Assembly (NCBI GenBank): GCA_046330455.1
Contig: JAXLSU010000009.1
Coordinates: 1 to 64,000 of the forward strand
Direction of reading: 5' to 3'
DNA length: 64,000 nucleotides
Origin: CAVQXR01 sp046330455
Lineage (GTDB): Bacteria; Actinomycetota; Thermoleophilia; Gaiellales; Gaiellaceae
Below are positions 1 through 12,104 of the stretch, one piece after another; positions within the stretch are counted from its first letter, which is position 1; every line of letters starts with the position of its first letter. The notes beneath the pieces were generated by a model, which made no database searches, had not been told where the DNA came from, and saw only the letters and a list, made by a program, of their open reading frames with translations. Made by a program: the position numbers and the translations under genes.

Positions 1-31
1 CCCTTGCGTCTGGACGGAAGAGGTCATTCGC

Positions 32-400
32 TTGCCGACTGTGAATCAACTGGTCCGAAAGGCTCGCCGCCCGAAGGCGTCGAAGACCAAGACCCCTGCG
101 CTTCGTGGTGCGCCGCAGAAGCGCGGCGTCTGCACGCGCGTCTACACGACGACCCCGAAGAAGCCGAACTCCGCGCTTCGCAAGGTCGCGCGTGTCCGGC
201 TCACGAACGGCATGGAGGTCGGCACCTATATCCCGGGCGAGGGCCACAACCTGCAGGAGCACTCGGTCGTCCTGATCCGCGGCGGTCGCGTCAAGGACCT
301 GCCGGGCTTTCGCTACAAGGTGATCCGGGCCGCACTCGACGCTTCCGGGGTCGCAGACCGCCGGCAGGCGCGCTCGAAGTATGGAGCGAAGAAGGGCTGA
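32..400 (+). CDS. rpsL: 30S ribosomal protein S12
   Basis: S12 lies at the decoding centre of the small subunit. The 122-residue product has the family core TTPKKPNSALRK and the loop GRVKDLPG containing the conserved Asp. After that loop it reads PGFRYK where most bacteria have PGVRYH. The start is TTG at 32, chosen because GGAAGAGG at 16-23 is a good ribosome-binding site and MPTVNQLVRK is the family N-terminus. It opens the str operon; the stop overlaps the rpsG start. What lies upstream is outside the window. Confidence 0.97.
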   Translation: MPTVNQLVRKARRPKASKTKTPALRGAPQKRGVCTRVYTTTPKKPNSALRKVARVRLTNGMEVGTYIPGEGHNLQEHSVVLIRGGRVKDLPGFRYKVIRAALDASGVADRRQARSKYGAKKG

Positions 401-870
401 TGCCGCGTCGTGCCGAGATCCACGTCCGGGAGCCCGATCCGGACCCCGTCTACAGCTCGAAGCTCGTCAGCCAGATCGTCAACAAGGTGATGCTGGACGG
501 CAAGAAGTCGACCGCCGAGCAGATTGTCTACACGGCGCTCGATCGGGTTGGTGAGAAGACGGGCCGCCCGCCGGCAGAGGTGCTCGAGCAGGCCGTGAAG
601 ACCGTCACCCCGGTGCTCGAGGTGCGGTCGCGACGCGTCGGTGGTGCGAACTACCAGGTGCCGGTCGAGGTGCCCCAGCGGCGGGCGCGAACGCTCGCCG
701 TCCGGTGGCTCGTCAACTACGCGCGCGATCGGCGCGAGAAGTCGATGGCAGACAAGCTGGCGAACGAGATCCTCGACGCGCTCAACCAGCAGGGCGGCGC
801 GTACAAGCGCAAGGACGATCTCTACCGGATGGCGCAGGCGAACAAGGCCTTCGCACACTACAGGTGGTAA
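400..870 (+). CDS. rpsG: 30S ribosomal protein S7
   Basis: S7 nucleates assembly of the 30S head and contacts E-site tRNA. The 156-residue product is the normal length, begins MPRRAEIHVRE and carries GGANYQVPVEV and RWLVNYAR blocks. Its ATG shares a base with the rpsL stop (ATGA-type overlap), so the two are probably translationally coupled. fusA follows with no gap. Confidence 0.97.
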   Translation: MPRRAEIHVREPDPDPVYSSKLVSQIVNKVMLDGKKSTAEQIVYTALDRVGEKTGRPPAEVLEQAVKTVTPVLEVRSRRVGGANYQVPVEVPQRRARTLAVRWLVNYARDRREKSMADKLANEILDALNQQGGAYKRKDDLYRMAQANKAFAHYRW

Positions 871-2970
<2,100 letters not shown>

Positions 2971-2988
2971 GGACGAGGAGAGAGAGGA

Positions 2989-4179
<1,191 letters not shown>

Positions 4180-4242
4180 GCGGACGGAACCGGCGCGGGA
4201 CCGAGCGATCGGCCCCGGGCGACCCAGAGACGAGGACACACG

Positions 4243-4551
4243 TTGGCGCAACAGAAGATCCGGATCCGCCTCAAGGGCTACGACCACAACCAGCTCGACC
4301 GGTCGGCCGGCCAGATCGTCGAGACGGCACAGCGCACCGGGGCGACCGTCACCGGCCCGGTGCCGCTGCCGACCGAGCGGAATGTGTACACGGTCGTCAG
4401 GGGCCCGTTCAAGGACAAGGACTCGCGCGAGCACTTCGAGGTTCGGACGCACAAGCGCCTGATCGACATCCACTCGCCCACCCCGAAGACGGTCGACAGC
4501 CTGATGCGGCTCGACCTGCCGGCGGGCGTCGACATCGAGATCAAGCTCTAG
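4243..4551 (+). CDS. rpsJ: 30S ribosomal protein S10
   Basis: S10 is a head protein of the 30S subunit and also the NusE component of antitermination complexes. The 102-residue product begins MAQQKIRIRLKGYDH and includes GPVPLPT and the R-x-H-K-R block. The start is TTG at 4243, with a GACGAGGA ribosome-binding site a few bases upstream. The 63-bp space after tuf is the longest gap so far and marks the start of the S10 operon; no clear promoter is visible in it. Confidence 0.96.
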   Translation: MAQQKIRIRLKGYDHNQLDRSAGQIVETAQRTGATVTGPVPLPTERNVYTVVRGPFKDKDSREHFEVRTHKRLIDIHSPTPKTVDSLMRLDLPAGVDIEIKL

Positions 4552-4564
4552 GACGGATCCGGAG

Positions 4565-5182
4565 ATGAAGGGCATCATCGGCAGGAAGGTCGGAATGAGC
4601 CAGGTCTTCGACCAGGAGACCGGCGCGCTCACCCCGGTGACCGTCATCGAGGCGGGCCCGTGCCCGGTCGTCTACGTCCGCACCGCTGCGAGCGATGGCT
4701 ACGACGCGGTGCAGCTCGCGTTCGAGCAGGTACCGGATCGCAAGCTGACGAGGCCCGAGCGCGGCCACCTGAAGGCAAACGGCGTCGGCGCGCACCGGCG
4801 TCTCGTCGAGTTCCGCGGCGAGCACAGCCTCGCAGCGGGCGAGACGGTCACGGTCGAGATCTTCGAGCCCGGCGAGAAGGTAAAGGTCTCCGGGGTCTCG
4901 ATCGGCAAGGGCTTTCAGGGCACGATCAAGCGTCATCGCTTCCATCGCGGGCCGGTCACCCATGGCTCGCACAACGTCCGTGCGCCGGGATCGATCGGTG
5001 CCTCGGCCTGGCCGTCGCGCGTCTTCAAGGGCGTGCGGATGGCCGGGCACATGGGCGCCCGGAACGTCACGCAGCGCGGCCTCACCGTCGTCGAGCGCGA
5101 TCCCGAGCGAAACCTGCTCCTCGTCCGCGGCGCCGTGCCGGGGCCGAAGAACGGCGTCGTCGTCGTGAGGGAGGACTCGTAG
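4565..5182 (+). CDS. rplC: 50S ribosomal protein L3
   Basis: L3 is an early 50S assembly protein whose long loop approaches the peptidyl-transferase centre. The 205-residue product has MKGIIGRKVGMSQVF, the GFQGTIKRHRFHRGP loop and GHMGARNVT, all typical. A GGAG ribosome-binding site lies just before the ATG. The stop TAG overlaps the GTG start of rplD by one base. Confidence 0.97.
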   Translation: MKGIIGRKVGMSQVFDQETGALTPVTVIEAGPCPVVYVRTAASDGYDAVQLAFEQVPDRKLTRPERGHLKANGVGAHRRLVEFRGEHSLAAGETVTVEIFEPGEKVKVSGVSIGKGFQGTIKRHRFHRGPVTHGSHNVRAPGSIGASAWPSRVFKGVRMAGHMGARNVTQRGLTVVERDPERNLLLVRGAVPGPKNGVVVVREDS

Positions 5183-5808
5183 TGGCGACCGCGCCCGTGC
5201 TCGACGTCTCCGGCGCGAAGGCGCGCGAGCTGTCGCTCGAGGACGCCCTCTTCTCCGCCGAGATCAGGCCTCACCTCGTCCACGAGACCGTGCGGGCCGA
5301 GCTGGCCGCCGCGCGCGCCGGCACGCGCGGGGCAAAGAGCCGCGGCATGGTCGCCGGCGGCAAGGCGAAGCCGTGGCGGCAGAAGGGTACCGGTCGCGCA
5401 CGGCAGGGAACGATCCGCGCTCCGCAGTTCGAGGGTGGTGGAGTCGCCTTCCCACCCACGATGCGGAGCTTCGAGCTGAAGGTCAACCGGAAGGCGAGGA
5501 AGGCCGCTCTGCGCGGTGCCCTCTCCGACCACGCCGGACGCGGCACGATCGCCGTCGTCGACGGTGGCGCGTTCGGCGAGACGCCCTCGACGAAGGCCGC
5601 CGCCGCATTCCTGTCCACCTGGGGCGCGGCGCGACCGCTCCTCGTCCTGGTCGCCCCCGACGAGACGGTCCTCGCCCGGTCGGTTCGCAACCTCCCGAAG
5701 GTACTCGTGCTCGAGACGTCCGACCTCGAGGTGGGCGCCCTCGTCTGGGCCCGCTCCGTTCTCGTCACAGAGGCGGCGCTCGACAGGGTCAAGGAGATCG
5801 CAGGATGA
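5182..5808 (+). CDS. rplD: 50S ribosomal protein L4
   Basis: L4 lines the peptide exit tunnel of the 50S subunit. Read from the GTG at 5182, the 208-residue product has the tunnel loop KPWRQKGTGRARQGTIR and the family fold on both sides. GTG 5182 is chosen because it overlaps the rplC stop. No separate leader mRNA remains for the L4 autoregulation known in E. coli. Confidence 0.96.
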   Translation: MATAPVLDVSGAKARELSLEDALFSAEIRPHLVHETVRAELAAARAGTRGAKSRGMVAGGKAKPWRQKGTGRARQGTIRAPQFEGGGVAFPPTMRSFELKVNRKARKAALRGALSDHAGRGTIAVVDGGAFGETPSTKAAAAFLSTWGAARPLLVLVAPDETVLARSVRNLPKVLVLETSDLEVGALVWARSVLVTEAALDRVKEIAG

Positions 5809-6109
5809 GCCTCGGACTCGAGCCACGTCAGATCCTGCTCGCTCCGGTCGTCTCGGAGAAGAGCTACAGCCTGATCGAGGTCGGGAAGTACTCGTTCCGC
5901 GTGCACCAGAGCGCCCACAAGACCCAGGTGCGCCAGGCCGTCGAGGAGCTCTTCGGCGTGCAGGTCGTGGGCGTCAACATCGTGAAGGTGAAGGCCAAGC
6001 CGAAGCGCCGCGGCGCCCATCGCGGCACGAAGCCGGGCTGGAAGAAGGCGATCGTGCAGCTTGCAGAGGGCGAGAAGATCGAGATCTTCGAGGGAGCGGG
6101 AGTCGTCTG

Positions 6110-6110
<1 letters not shown>
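5805..6110 (+). CDS. rplW: 50S ribosomal protein L23
   Basis: L23 sits at the tunnel exit and docks trigger factor and SRP. The 101-residue product begins MSLGLEPRQILLAPVVSEKSY and keeps the PKRRGAHRGTKPGWKKAIV loop and strand. Its ATG overlaps the rplD stop by four bases (ATGA), and its own stop overlaps the rplB start. Confidence 0.95.
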
Positions 6111-6948
<838 letters not shown>

Positions 6949-6949
<1 letters not shown>

Positions 6950-7233
6950 TGGGTAGGTCGAGCAAGAAGGGGCCGTTCGTGGAGGAGCGCCTGATGGCGC
7001 GAATCGAGGCGATGAACACGGCCGGTGAGCGGAAGATCGTTCGCACGTGGTCGCGCACGTCCACCGTCTTTCCGGAGATGGTCGGCCACACGATCGCAGT
7101 CCACGACGGGCGCAAGCACGTACCGGTCTTCATCTCGGAGTCGATGGTCGGCCACAAGCTCGGGGAGTTCGCCCCGACGCGGATGTTCCGGGGTCACGCC
7201 GGAGACCGAAAGACCCAGGTGAAGAAGCGCTGA
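6949..7233 (+). CDS. rpsS: 30S ribosomal protein S19
   Basis: S19 is a head protein of the 30S subunit that contacts the A-site finger of 23S rRNA. The 94-residue product begins MGRSSKKGPFVEE and contains GHTIAVHDGRKHVPV and GHKLGEFAPTR. It overlaps rplB and rplV by one base at each end. Confidence 0.97.
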
Positions 7234-7970
7234 TGGCCGCCGTCGAGACACCCGCCGTCGAGGTCCGGGCCGAGGCACGCTGGGTGCGTTCCGCACCGCG
7301 GAAGGTCCAGCTCGTCGTCGGCGAGATCCGGGGCCTGCCGGTCGGCGACGCGTTGACGACCCTCTCGTTCATGACACGCGCCGCTGCGCGGGACGTCGAG
7401 AGCGTGCTGCGGTCGGCGATCGCGAACGCGGAGGCCAATCACGATCTGGACGCCGACACGCTCTACGTGTCCGCCGCCTACGTCGGTGAGGGCCCGACGC
7501 TGAAGCGCTGGAAGGCCCGGGCCCGCGGCCGCGTCGGCCGGATCCACAAGCGGACGTGCCACATCACGGTCAGGGTCGCACCGATCGCGGGCACCAACGC
7601 CCCTGAGCCGCCGGCCGCGCCCGCGCGACGGTCGCGGGCCGCGAAGCAGGCCGAGACGGTCGAGGCTCCCGAAGCGACGGCCGAGGCGCCGGCCACGGAG
7701 AAGCCGAAGCGCGCGAGTCGCGCCACGAAGCCGGTGGAGGCCGAGGCTGCCGTCGAGGCGGCTGCGGTCACCGAGCCGCCGCTCGAGGAGCAGGCGAAGC
7801 CCGCCCGGAGCCGCAAGCCGAAGGCCGAGCCCGCGGCGGAGGAGAGCGCGGCGTCCGAGGCTGTCGAGACCGGGGCTGCCGCTGCTGCCGAGGAGAAGCC
7901 GAAGCGAGCACGGAGTCGTAAGCCGCCCGAGAGCACGACCGAGGACGCGACCGCTGAGGAGGAGAAGTAA
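7233..7970 (+). CDS. rplV: 50S ribosomal protein L22 with long C-terminal tail
   Basis: L22 contributes the loop that narrows the peptide exit tunnel. The conserved fold occupies about residues 1-118, including RSAPRKVQLV and RGRVGRIHKRTCHITV. The other 125 or so residues, of 245 total, are an Ala/Glu/Pro/Lys-rich tail with three basic patches of the KPKRASR/KPKRARSRK kind between acidic stretches. Such tails occur in some actinobacteria, but this one more than doubles the usual length of about 115. It is probably unstructured and solvent exposed; its role is unknown. Confidence 0.95.
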   Translation: MAAVETPAVEVRAEARWVRSAPRKVQLVVGEIRGLPVGDALTTLSFMTRAAARDVESVLRSAIANAEANHDLDADTLYVSAAYVGEGPTLKRWKARARGRVGRIHKRTCHITVRVAPIAGTNAPEPPAAPARRSRAAKQAETVEAPEATAEAPATEKPKRASRATKPVEAEAAVEAAAVTEPPLEEQAKPARSRKPKAEPAAEESAASEAVETGAAAAAEEKPKRARSRKPPESTTEDATAEEEK

Positions 7971-8929
7971 TGGGCCAGAAGGTTCATCCCGGTGGGCTCC
8001 GCGTCGGCGTTCGCCACGGCGGCGCACGCCCGAGAGCCGGCGAGTGGAAGTCGCACTGGTACACGAGCAAGAAGGAGTTCCCGGGCGCGATCGCCGAGGA
8101 CGTCCGGATCCGCCGCCACATCAACGGCAAGCTCTCGCACGCCGGCCTGTCCGACATCCTCATCCAGAAGGACAAGCAACGGATCACGATCGATATCTAC
8201 ACCGCCCGCCCGGGCATCGTGATCGGAAAGTCGGGTGCCGAGGTCGACGCGCTCCGCAAAGAGATCCACGCGATGACCGGGAAGAGCGTCCACATCAACA
8301 TCAACGAGATCAAGCGGCCGGAGCTCGACGCCCAGCTCGTGGCGCAGTCGGTCGCCGAGCAGCTCGAGAACCGCGTCAGCTTCCGTCGCGCGATGAAGCG
8401 CTCGCTCGCCTCGGCCGTTCGCTCGGGCGCGCAGGGCGTGAAGATCTCCTGCGCCGGCCGGCTCGGCGGCGGCGAGATGTCGCGCCGTGAGACGTACTCG
8501 GAGGGTCGCGTACCGCTTCACACACTCCGCGCCGACATCGACTACGGCTTTGCCGAGGCGAAGACGACATTCGGCCGGATCGGGGTCAAGGTCTGGATCA
8601 ACAAGGGCGAGGTCATGCCGGCCGGCTTCGGCGAGGGCGACGATCGCTTCGCCTCCCGCGGTGGTCGCGAGATGGAGGGTCTCGGCTCCCGCAGTGACCG
8701 CCGGCGCCAGGCTGCCGATCGTGAGGGCCTCGGGCCGGTGCGCCGGCGCCGCGGCGGCGGCGGCGACCGGCGTGGCGGCGGTGGCCGTCGCGGACAGGGC
8801 TCCGGTCCGCGGTCGGGCCAGGCGCCGGAGGCCGCTCCGCCCCGGGAGGCCCCGCCGGAGGCGGCTCCGCCCGAGACACCGGCAGAGCCGGCTCCGCCGG
8901 CAGAGCAGCCCGGAGGAAGTGAGTCCTGA
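7970..8929 (+). CDS. rpsC: 30S ribosomal protein S3 with C-terminal extension
   Basis: S3 lies at the mRNA entry channel and helps unwind incoming mRNA. The 319-residue product has the KH motif GIVIGKSGAEVD near residue 85 and RLGGGEMSRRE in the second domain. Beyond about residue 215 there is a Gly/Arg-rich stretch (RRRGGGGDRRGGGGRRGQG) and then a Pro/Glu/Ala tail ending in GGSES. The conserved part is of normal length. The tail resembles RGG-type RNA-binding regions, which is an inference from composition only. Confidence 0.96.
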   Translation: MGQKVHPGGLRVGVRHGGARPRAGEWKSHWYTSKKEFPGAIAEDVRIRRHINGKLSHAGLSDILIQKDKQRITIDIYTARPGIVIGKSGAEVDALRKEIHAMTGKSVHININEIKRPELDAQLVAQSVAEQLENRVSFRRAMKRSLASAVRSGAQGVKISCAGRLGGGEMSRRETYSEGRVPLHTLRADIDYGFAEAKTTFGRIGVKVWINKGEVMPAGFGEGDDRFASRGGREMEGLGSRSDRRRQAADREGLGPVRRRRGGGGDRRGGGGRRGQGSGPRSGQAPEAAPPREAPPEAAPPETPAEPAPPAEQPGGSES

Positions 8930-9345
8930 TGCTCCTGCCACGCAAGACGAAGTTCCGCAAACAGCAGCGCGGCCGGCGGGCCGGCTACTCGAAGGGTCAG
9001 CAGCGGGTCCACTTCGGCGACTACGGGCTGAAGGCGCTCGAGACCGGCTGGATCACGAACCGCCAGATCGAGGCGGCCCGGATCGCGATGACGCGCAAGA
9101 TCCGCCGCGGCGGCAAGGTCTGGATCAACATCTTTCCCGACAAGCCCGTCACCCAGAAGCCACTCGAGACGCGCATGGGATCGGGCAAGGGCTCGCCCGA
9201 GCACTGGGTCGCCGTGGTGAAGCGCGGCAGGGTCATGTTCGAGCTGTCCGGCGTTTCGGAGCCGCTCGCGCAGGAGGCCATGCGCCTCGCCGCGCAGAAG
9301 CTGCCGATCAAGTGCAAGTTCGTGAGGCGGGAGGTCGAGCTGTGA
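8929..9345 (+). CDS. rplP: 50S ribosomal protein L16
   Basis: L16 binds near the A site and is a late, activity-defining 50S assembly protein. The 138-residue product begins MLLPRKTKFRKQQRGR and has GYSKGQQRVHFGDYGLKA and RMGSGKGSPEHWVAVVK. It overlaps rpsC by one base and the rpmC start by four (GTGA). Confidence 0.97.
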   Translation: MLLPRKTKFRKQQRGRRAGYSKGQQRVHFGDYGLKALETGWITNRQIEAARIAMTRKIRRGGKVWINIFPDKPVTQKPLETRMGSGKGSPEHWVAVVKRGRVMFELSGVSEPLAQEAMRLAAQKLPIKCKFVRREVEL

Positions 9346-9545
9346 CCACACGCGAGCTGCGTGCGCTCTCGGACGCCGACCTCGCGATGCGGCTGGCGGA
9401 GCAGCGCGAGGAGCTGTTCAACCTCCGCTTTCAGGACGCCACGGGGGCGCTCGAGAACACGGCCCGCCTGGCACAGACGAAGCGTGCGATCGCGAGGATC
9501 CTGACGATCCAGAACGAGCGATCGATGGGCCTGGAGAGAAGGTAG
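9342..9545 (+). CDS. rpmC: 50S ribosomal protein L29
   Basis: L29 is a small helical-hairpin protein beside L23 at the tunnel exit. Read from GTG 9342 the product is 67 residues and starts MTTRELRALSDADL, with the hallmark EELFNLRFQDATGALENTAR. The GTG overlaps the rplP stop; the stop TAG is directly followed by the rpsQ ATG. Confidence 0.95.
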   Translation: MTTRELRALSDADLAMRLAEQREELFNLRFQDATGALENTARLAQTKRAIARILTIQNERSMGLERR

Positions 9546-10112
9546 ATGGGACGAGCGAGGAAAGAACCCGAAGAGCTGCCGGTCGAGACCCCGGCACCGG
9601 AGGCGGTCGAGGAGCCCGTGGCGGCGGACGCGACCCCCGATGAGGCCGCGGTCGAGGCGGAGCCCGAGGCCGCCACCGAGCCCGAGGCCGCCGAGCCGCC
9701 TGCAGCGCCGGAGCCCCCGGAGCCGGTCGCCGAGAAGGCGAAGCCCAGGCGCTCCCCGGCGAAGCCGAAGGCCGAGAAGAAGCCGGCGGCGAAGAAGCCG
9801 AGGGCGACGCGCAAGCCGGCGGAGCGCAAGGCGATCGTACGCCTGCCGAAGCCCGAGCGGGAGCGCAAGGCACAGAAGGAGCGCCGCGGCGTCGTCGTCT
9901 CGGACGCGATGGACAAGACGATCGTCGTCCGTGTCGACATGTCCCGGCCGCATCCCGTGTACAAGAAGGTCGTCCGGCGCTCGAAGAAGTTCCACGCCCA
10001 CGACGCGACGAACCAGGCGAAGGTCGGTGACGTCGTTCGCATCGTCGAGACGAGGCCGCTCTCGAAGACGAAGACCTGGCGGCTCGCCGAGGTCCTCGAG
10101 GCGGCCAGGTGA
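9546..10112 (+). CDS. rpsQ: 30S ribosomal protein S17 with long N-terminal extension
   Basis: S17 is a primary 16S rRNA-binding protein. The OB-fold core is the last 85 or so residues (GVVVSDAMDKTIVV onward, with HPVYKKVVRRSKKFHAHD). It is preceded by roughly 100 residues rich in Pro, Ala and Glu that change to Lys/Arg-rich near the core (AEKKPAAKKPRATRK). No ribosome-binding site was seen before an internal start, and ATG 9546 directly follows the rpmC stop, so the long form of 188 residues is probably real. The extension mirrors the tail of L22 in composition. Confidence 0.92.
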   Translation: MGRARKEPEELPVETPAPEAVEEPVAADATPDEAAVEAEPEAATEPEAAEPPAAPEPPEPVAEKAKPRRSPAKPKAEKKPAAKKPRATRKPAERKAIVRLPKPERERKAQKERRGVVVSDAMDKTIVVRVDMSRPHPVYKKVVRRSKKFHAHDATNQAKVGDVVRIVETRPLSKTKTWRLAEVLEAAR

Positions 10113-10122
10113 GGCGAGATCG

Positions 10123-10491
10123 ATGATCCAGCAGGAGTCCCGACTCAGGGTGGCCGACAACACGGGCGCACGCGAGCTCCTGTGCATCCGCGTGCTCGGC
10201 GGCTCGAAGCGGCGATACGCGGGCGTCGGCGACATCATCGTCGGCACCGTCAAGACAGCGACGCCGCAGGGGGCCGTGAAGAAGGGCGAGGTCGTCCAGG
10301 CCGTGGTCGTGCGTACGAAGAAGCCGTTTCCACGCGACGACGGGACCTCGATCGCGTTCGACGACAACGCGGCCGTCATCATCGACAAGCAGCGAAATCC
10401 GCGCGGAACGCGGATCTTCGGCCCCGTCGCCCGTGAGCTGCGCGAGAAGAACTTCATGAAGATCGTCAGCCTCGCGCCGGAGGTGCTCTAG
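10123..10491 (+). CDS. rplN: 50S ribosomal protein L14
   Basis: L14 sits at the subunit interface and is the docking site of the silencing factor RsfS. The 122-residue product begins MIQQESRLRVADNTGA and includes RVLGGSKRRYAGVGDI and RGTRIFGPVARELR, all canonical. A GGCGAG site lies upstream of the ATG, 10 bases after rpsQ. Confidence 0.97.
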   Translation: MIQQESRLRVADNTGARELLCIRVLGGSKRRYAGVGDIIVGTVKTATPQGAVKKGEVVQAVVVRTKKPFPRDDGTSIAFDDNAAVIIDKQRNPRGTRIFGPVARELREKNFMKIVSLAPEVL

Positions 10492-10860
10492 ATGCCGGCG
10501 CTCAGGATTCGGAGGGGCGACACGGTGCAGGTCGTCACCGGCAAGGACCGGGGCAAGCGGGGCAAGGTGCTCGAGTCGCTGCCCTCGACCAGCAAGGTGA
10601 TCGTCGAGAACCTGAACATCGTGAAGGACCACCGCCGCCCGCGCCCGCTTCGCGAGCGGAGCCGGATGGGCACGCCCCAGGTCGTTCCCGGCGGCATCTA
10701 CGACCTGGCCGCCCCGCTGCCCGTGTCGAACGTGATGCTCGTCTGTCCGGTCTGCGACCGCACGACGAGAGTCGGCTACGAGGTGCGCGAGACGAAGGGC
10801 GAGACGGTCAAGGTTCGCGTGTGCAAGCGCGCGGACTGCCACGAGGTGGTGGATCGCTGA
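10492..10860 (+). CDS. rplX: 50S ribosomal protein L24
   Basis: L24 initiates 50S assembly and borders the tunnel exit. The 122-residue product has the KOW motif around GDTVQVVTGKDRGKRGKV. A C-terminal part bears C-P-V-C and, 27 residues on, C-K-R-A-D-C, which looks like a zinc ribbon; this is inferred from cysteine spacing. The gene directly follows rplN and its TGA overlaps the rplE ATG. Confidence 0.96.
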   Translation: MPALRIRRGDTVQVVTGKDRGKRGKVLESLPSTSKVIVENLNIVKDHRRPRPLRERSRMGTPQVVPGGIYDLAAPLPVSNVMLVCPVCDRTTRVGYEVRETKGETVKVRVCKRADCHEVVDR

Positions 10861-11423
10861 TGGCCGAGAGCAACGGATACGGCCCCCGCCTGAAGGGCCG
10901 GTACGAGGACGAGATCCGCCCGCGCCTGCAGGCCGAGCTCGATCTCTCCTCGATCATGGAGGTGCCGAGGATCGAGAAGATCACGCTGAACATGGGCGTC
11001 GGCGAGGCGAAGACGAACGCGAAGGCGCTCGAGAGCGCGATCGAGCAGCTCACGCTGATCGCGGGACAGCGCGCGCAGGTGCGCCGCGCCCGGAAGTCGA
11101 TCGCGGGGTTCAAGCTCCGCGAGGGGATGGCGATCGGCACGAAGGTCACCCTGCGCGGCGCCCGGATGTACGAGTTCCTCGACCGCCTCGTCTCGATCGC
11201 GCTTCCGCGGATCCGTGACTTCCGGGGGCTCTCGCCGCGGAGCTTCGACGGTCGCGGCAACTACTCGCTCGGGATCCGGGAGCAGATCATCTTCCCGGAG
11301 ATCAACTACGACGACGTCGATGCGATCCGCGGCCTCGACGTCACGATCACGACGACCGCGACGACGGACGCCCAGGCGCTCGCGCTGCTGCGCGAGCTCG
11401 GGATGCCGTTCCGCAACGACTAG
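10860..11423 (+). CDS. rplE: 50S ribosomal protein L5
   Basis: L5 binds 5S rRNA in the central protuberance. The 187-residue product begins MAESNGYGPRLKGRY and carries KITLNMGVGEA, RARKSIAGFKLREG and the C-terminal FPEINYDDV block. ATG 10860 overlaps the rplX stop; an upstream in-frame ATG at 10821 lies inside rplX and is not needed. Confidence 0.96.
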   Translation: MAESNGYGPRLKGRYEDEIRPRLQAELDLSSIMEVPRIEKITLNMGVGEAKTNAKALESAIEQLTLIAGQRAQVRRARKSIAGFKLREGMAIGTKVTLRGARMYEFLDRLVSIALPRIRDFRGLSPRSFDGRGNYSLGIREQIIFPEINYDDVDAIRGLDVTITTTATTDAQALALLRELGMPFRND

Positions 11424-11442
11424 GGGGACAGCAGGAGCAGGG

Positions 11443-11628
11443 ATGGCGAAGAAGAGCCTGATCAACAAGGCCGCCCGGCCGTCGAAGTACCGCACCCGGC
11501 AGTACACGCGCTGCAGCCGCTGCGGCCGGCCGCGCTCGGTCTATCGCAAGTTCGGCCTCTGCCGGATCTGCCTGCGGCAGCTGGCCCACCTGGGGATGAT
11601 CCCCGGCATGACGAAGAGCTCGTGGTGA
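11443..11628 (+). CDS. rpsZ: 30S ribosomal protein S14, zinc-binding form
   Basis: S14 completes the 30S head near S3 and S10. The 61-residue product is the short type, with C-S-R-C and C-R-I-C pairs flanking GRPRSVYRKFGL, which bind one zinc. An AGCAGGAGCAGGG ribosome-binding region precedes the ATG, 19 bases after rplE. Many actinobacteria also hold a long zinc-free S14 elsewhere; none is in this window. Confidence 0.96.
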   Translation: MAKKSLINKAARPSKYRTRQYTRCSRCGRPRSVYRKFGLCRICLRQLAHLGMIPGMTKSSW

Positions 11629-11638
11629 GGAGAACGGC

Positions 11639-12034
11639 GTGCTGACCGATCCCATCGCCGACATGCTCACGCGCATCCGCAATGCGAACCGTGCGCTTCA
11701 CGAGACCGTGGAGATGCCCACGTCCCGCATGAAGGTCGAGATCGCCCGCCTCCTCAAGGAAGAGGGCTACATCAAGGACTACCGCGTCGAGAGGGGTGAG
11801 AGCTTCGATACCCTTGTCGTCGAGCTGAAGTTCGGGCGGAATCGCGAGCGGGTCATCAACGACCTGAAGCGGATCTCCAAGCCCGGGCGCAGGATCTACG
11901 CCCGCAAGGACCGCCTCCCGCGCGTCCTCGGGGGCATGGGTACGGCGATCCTCTCCACGTCGCGCGGCGTGGTGACGGGCCGTCAGGCCCAACAGCTCGG
12001 CGTCGGCGGCGAGGTCATCTGCTTTGTCTGGTGA
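11639..12034 (+). CDS. rpsH: 30S ribosomal protein S8
   Basis: S8 binds the central domain of 16S rRNA and, in E. coli, represses its own operon. Read from GTG 11639 (MLTDPIADMLTRIRNAN) the product is 131 residues and ends with ILSTSRGVVTGRQAQQLGVGGEVICFVW, the canonical C-terminus. The start has a GAGGAGA ribosome-binding site. A 66-bp gap follows before rplF. Confidence 0.96.
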   Translation: MLTDPIADMLTRIRNANRALHETVEMPTSRMKVEIARLLKEEGYIKDYRVERGESFDTLVVELKFGRNRERVINDLKRISKPGRRIYARKDRLPRVLGGMGTAILSTSRGVVTGRQAQQLGVGGEVICFVW

Positions 12035-12059
12035 CGATTCCGGCGCATTTGCACGAGAG

Positions 12060-12104
12060 ATGATTTCAATTGCGGAAACCACGAGTGAGAGTGCATTGAC
12101 GTGA
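12060..12104 (+). promoter_or_regulatory. 14-codon upstream ORF overlapping the rplF start
   Basis: The rpsH-rplF gap is unusually A/T-rich for this operon and holds ATG 12060 followed by 13 sense codons (MISIAETTSESALT). The TGA at 12102-12104 overlaps the GTG start of rplF (GTGA). rplF itself has no clear Shine-Dalgarno site, so ribosomes finishing this small frame could re-initiate on rplF. This is inferred from layout; chance overlap is possible. Confidence 0.4.

Noticed and set aside
4..870. 288-residue frame spanning rpsL and rpsG
   Set aside because: The first 132 codons are out of frame with S12; only the part from 400 is S7.
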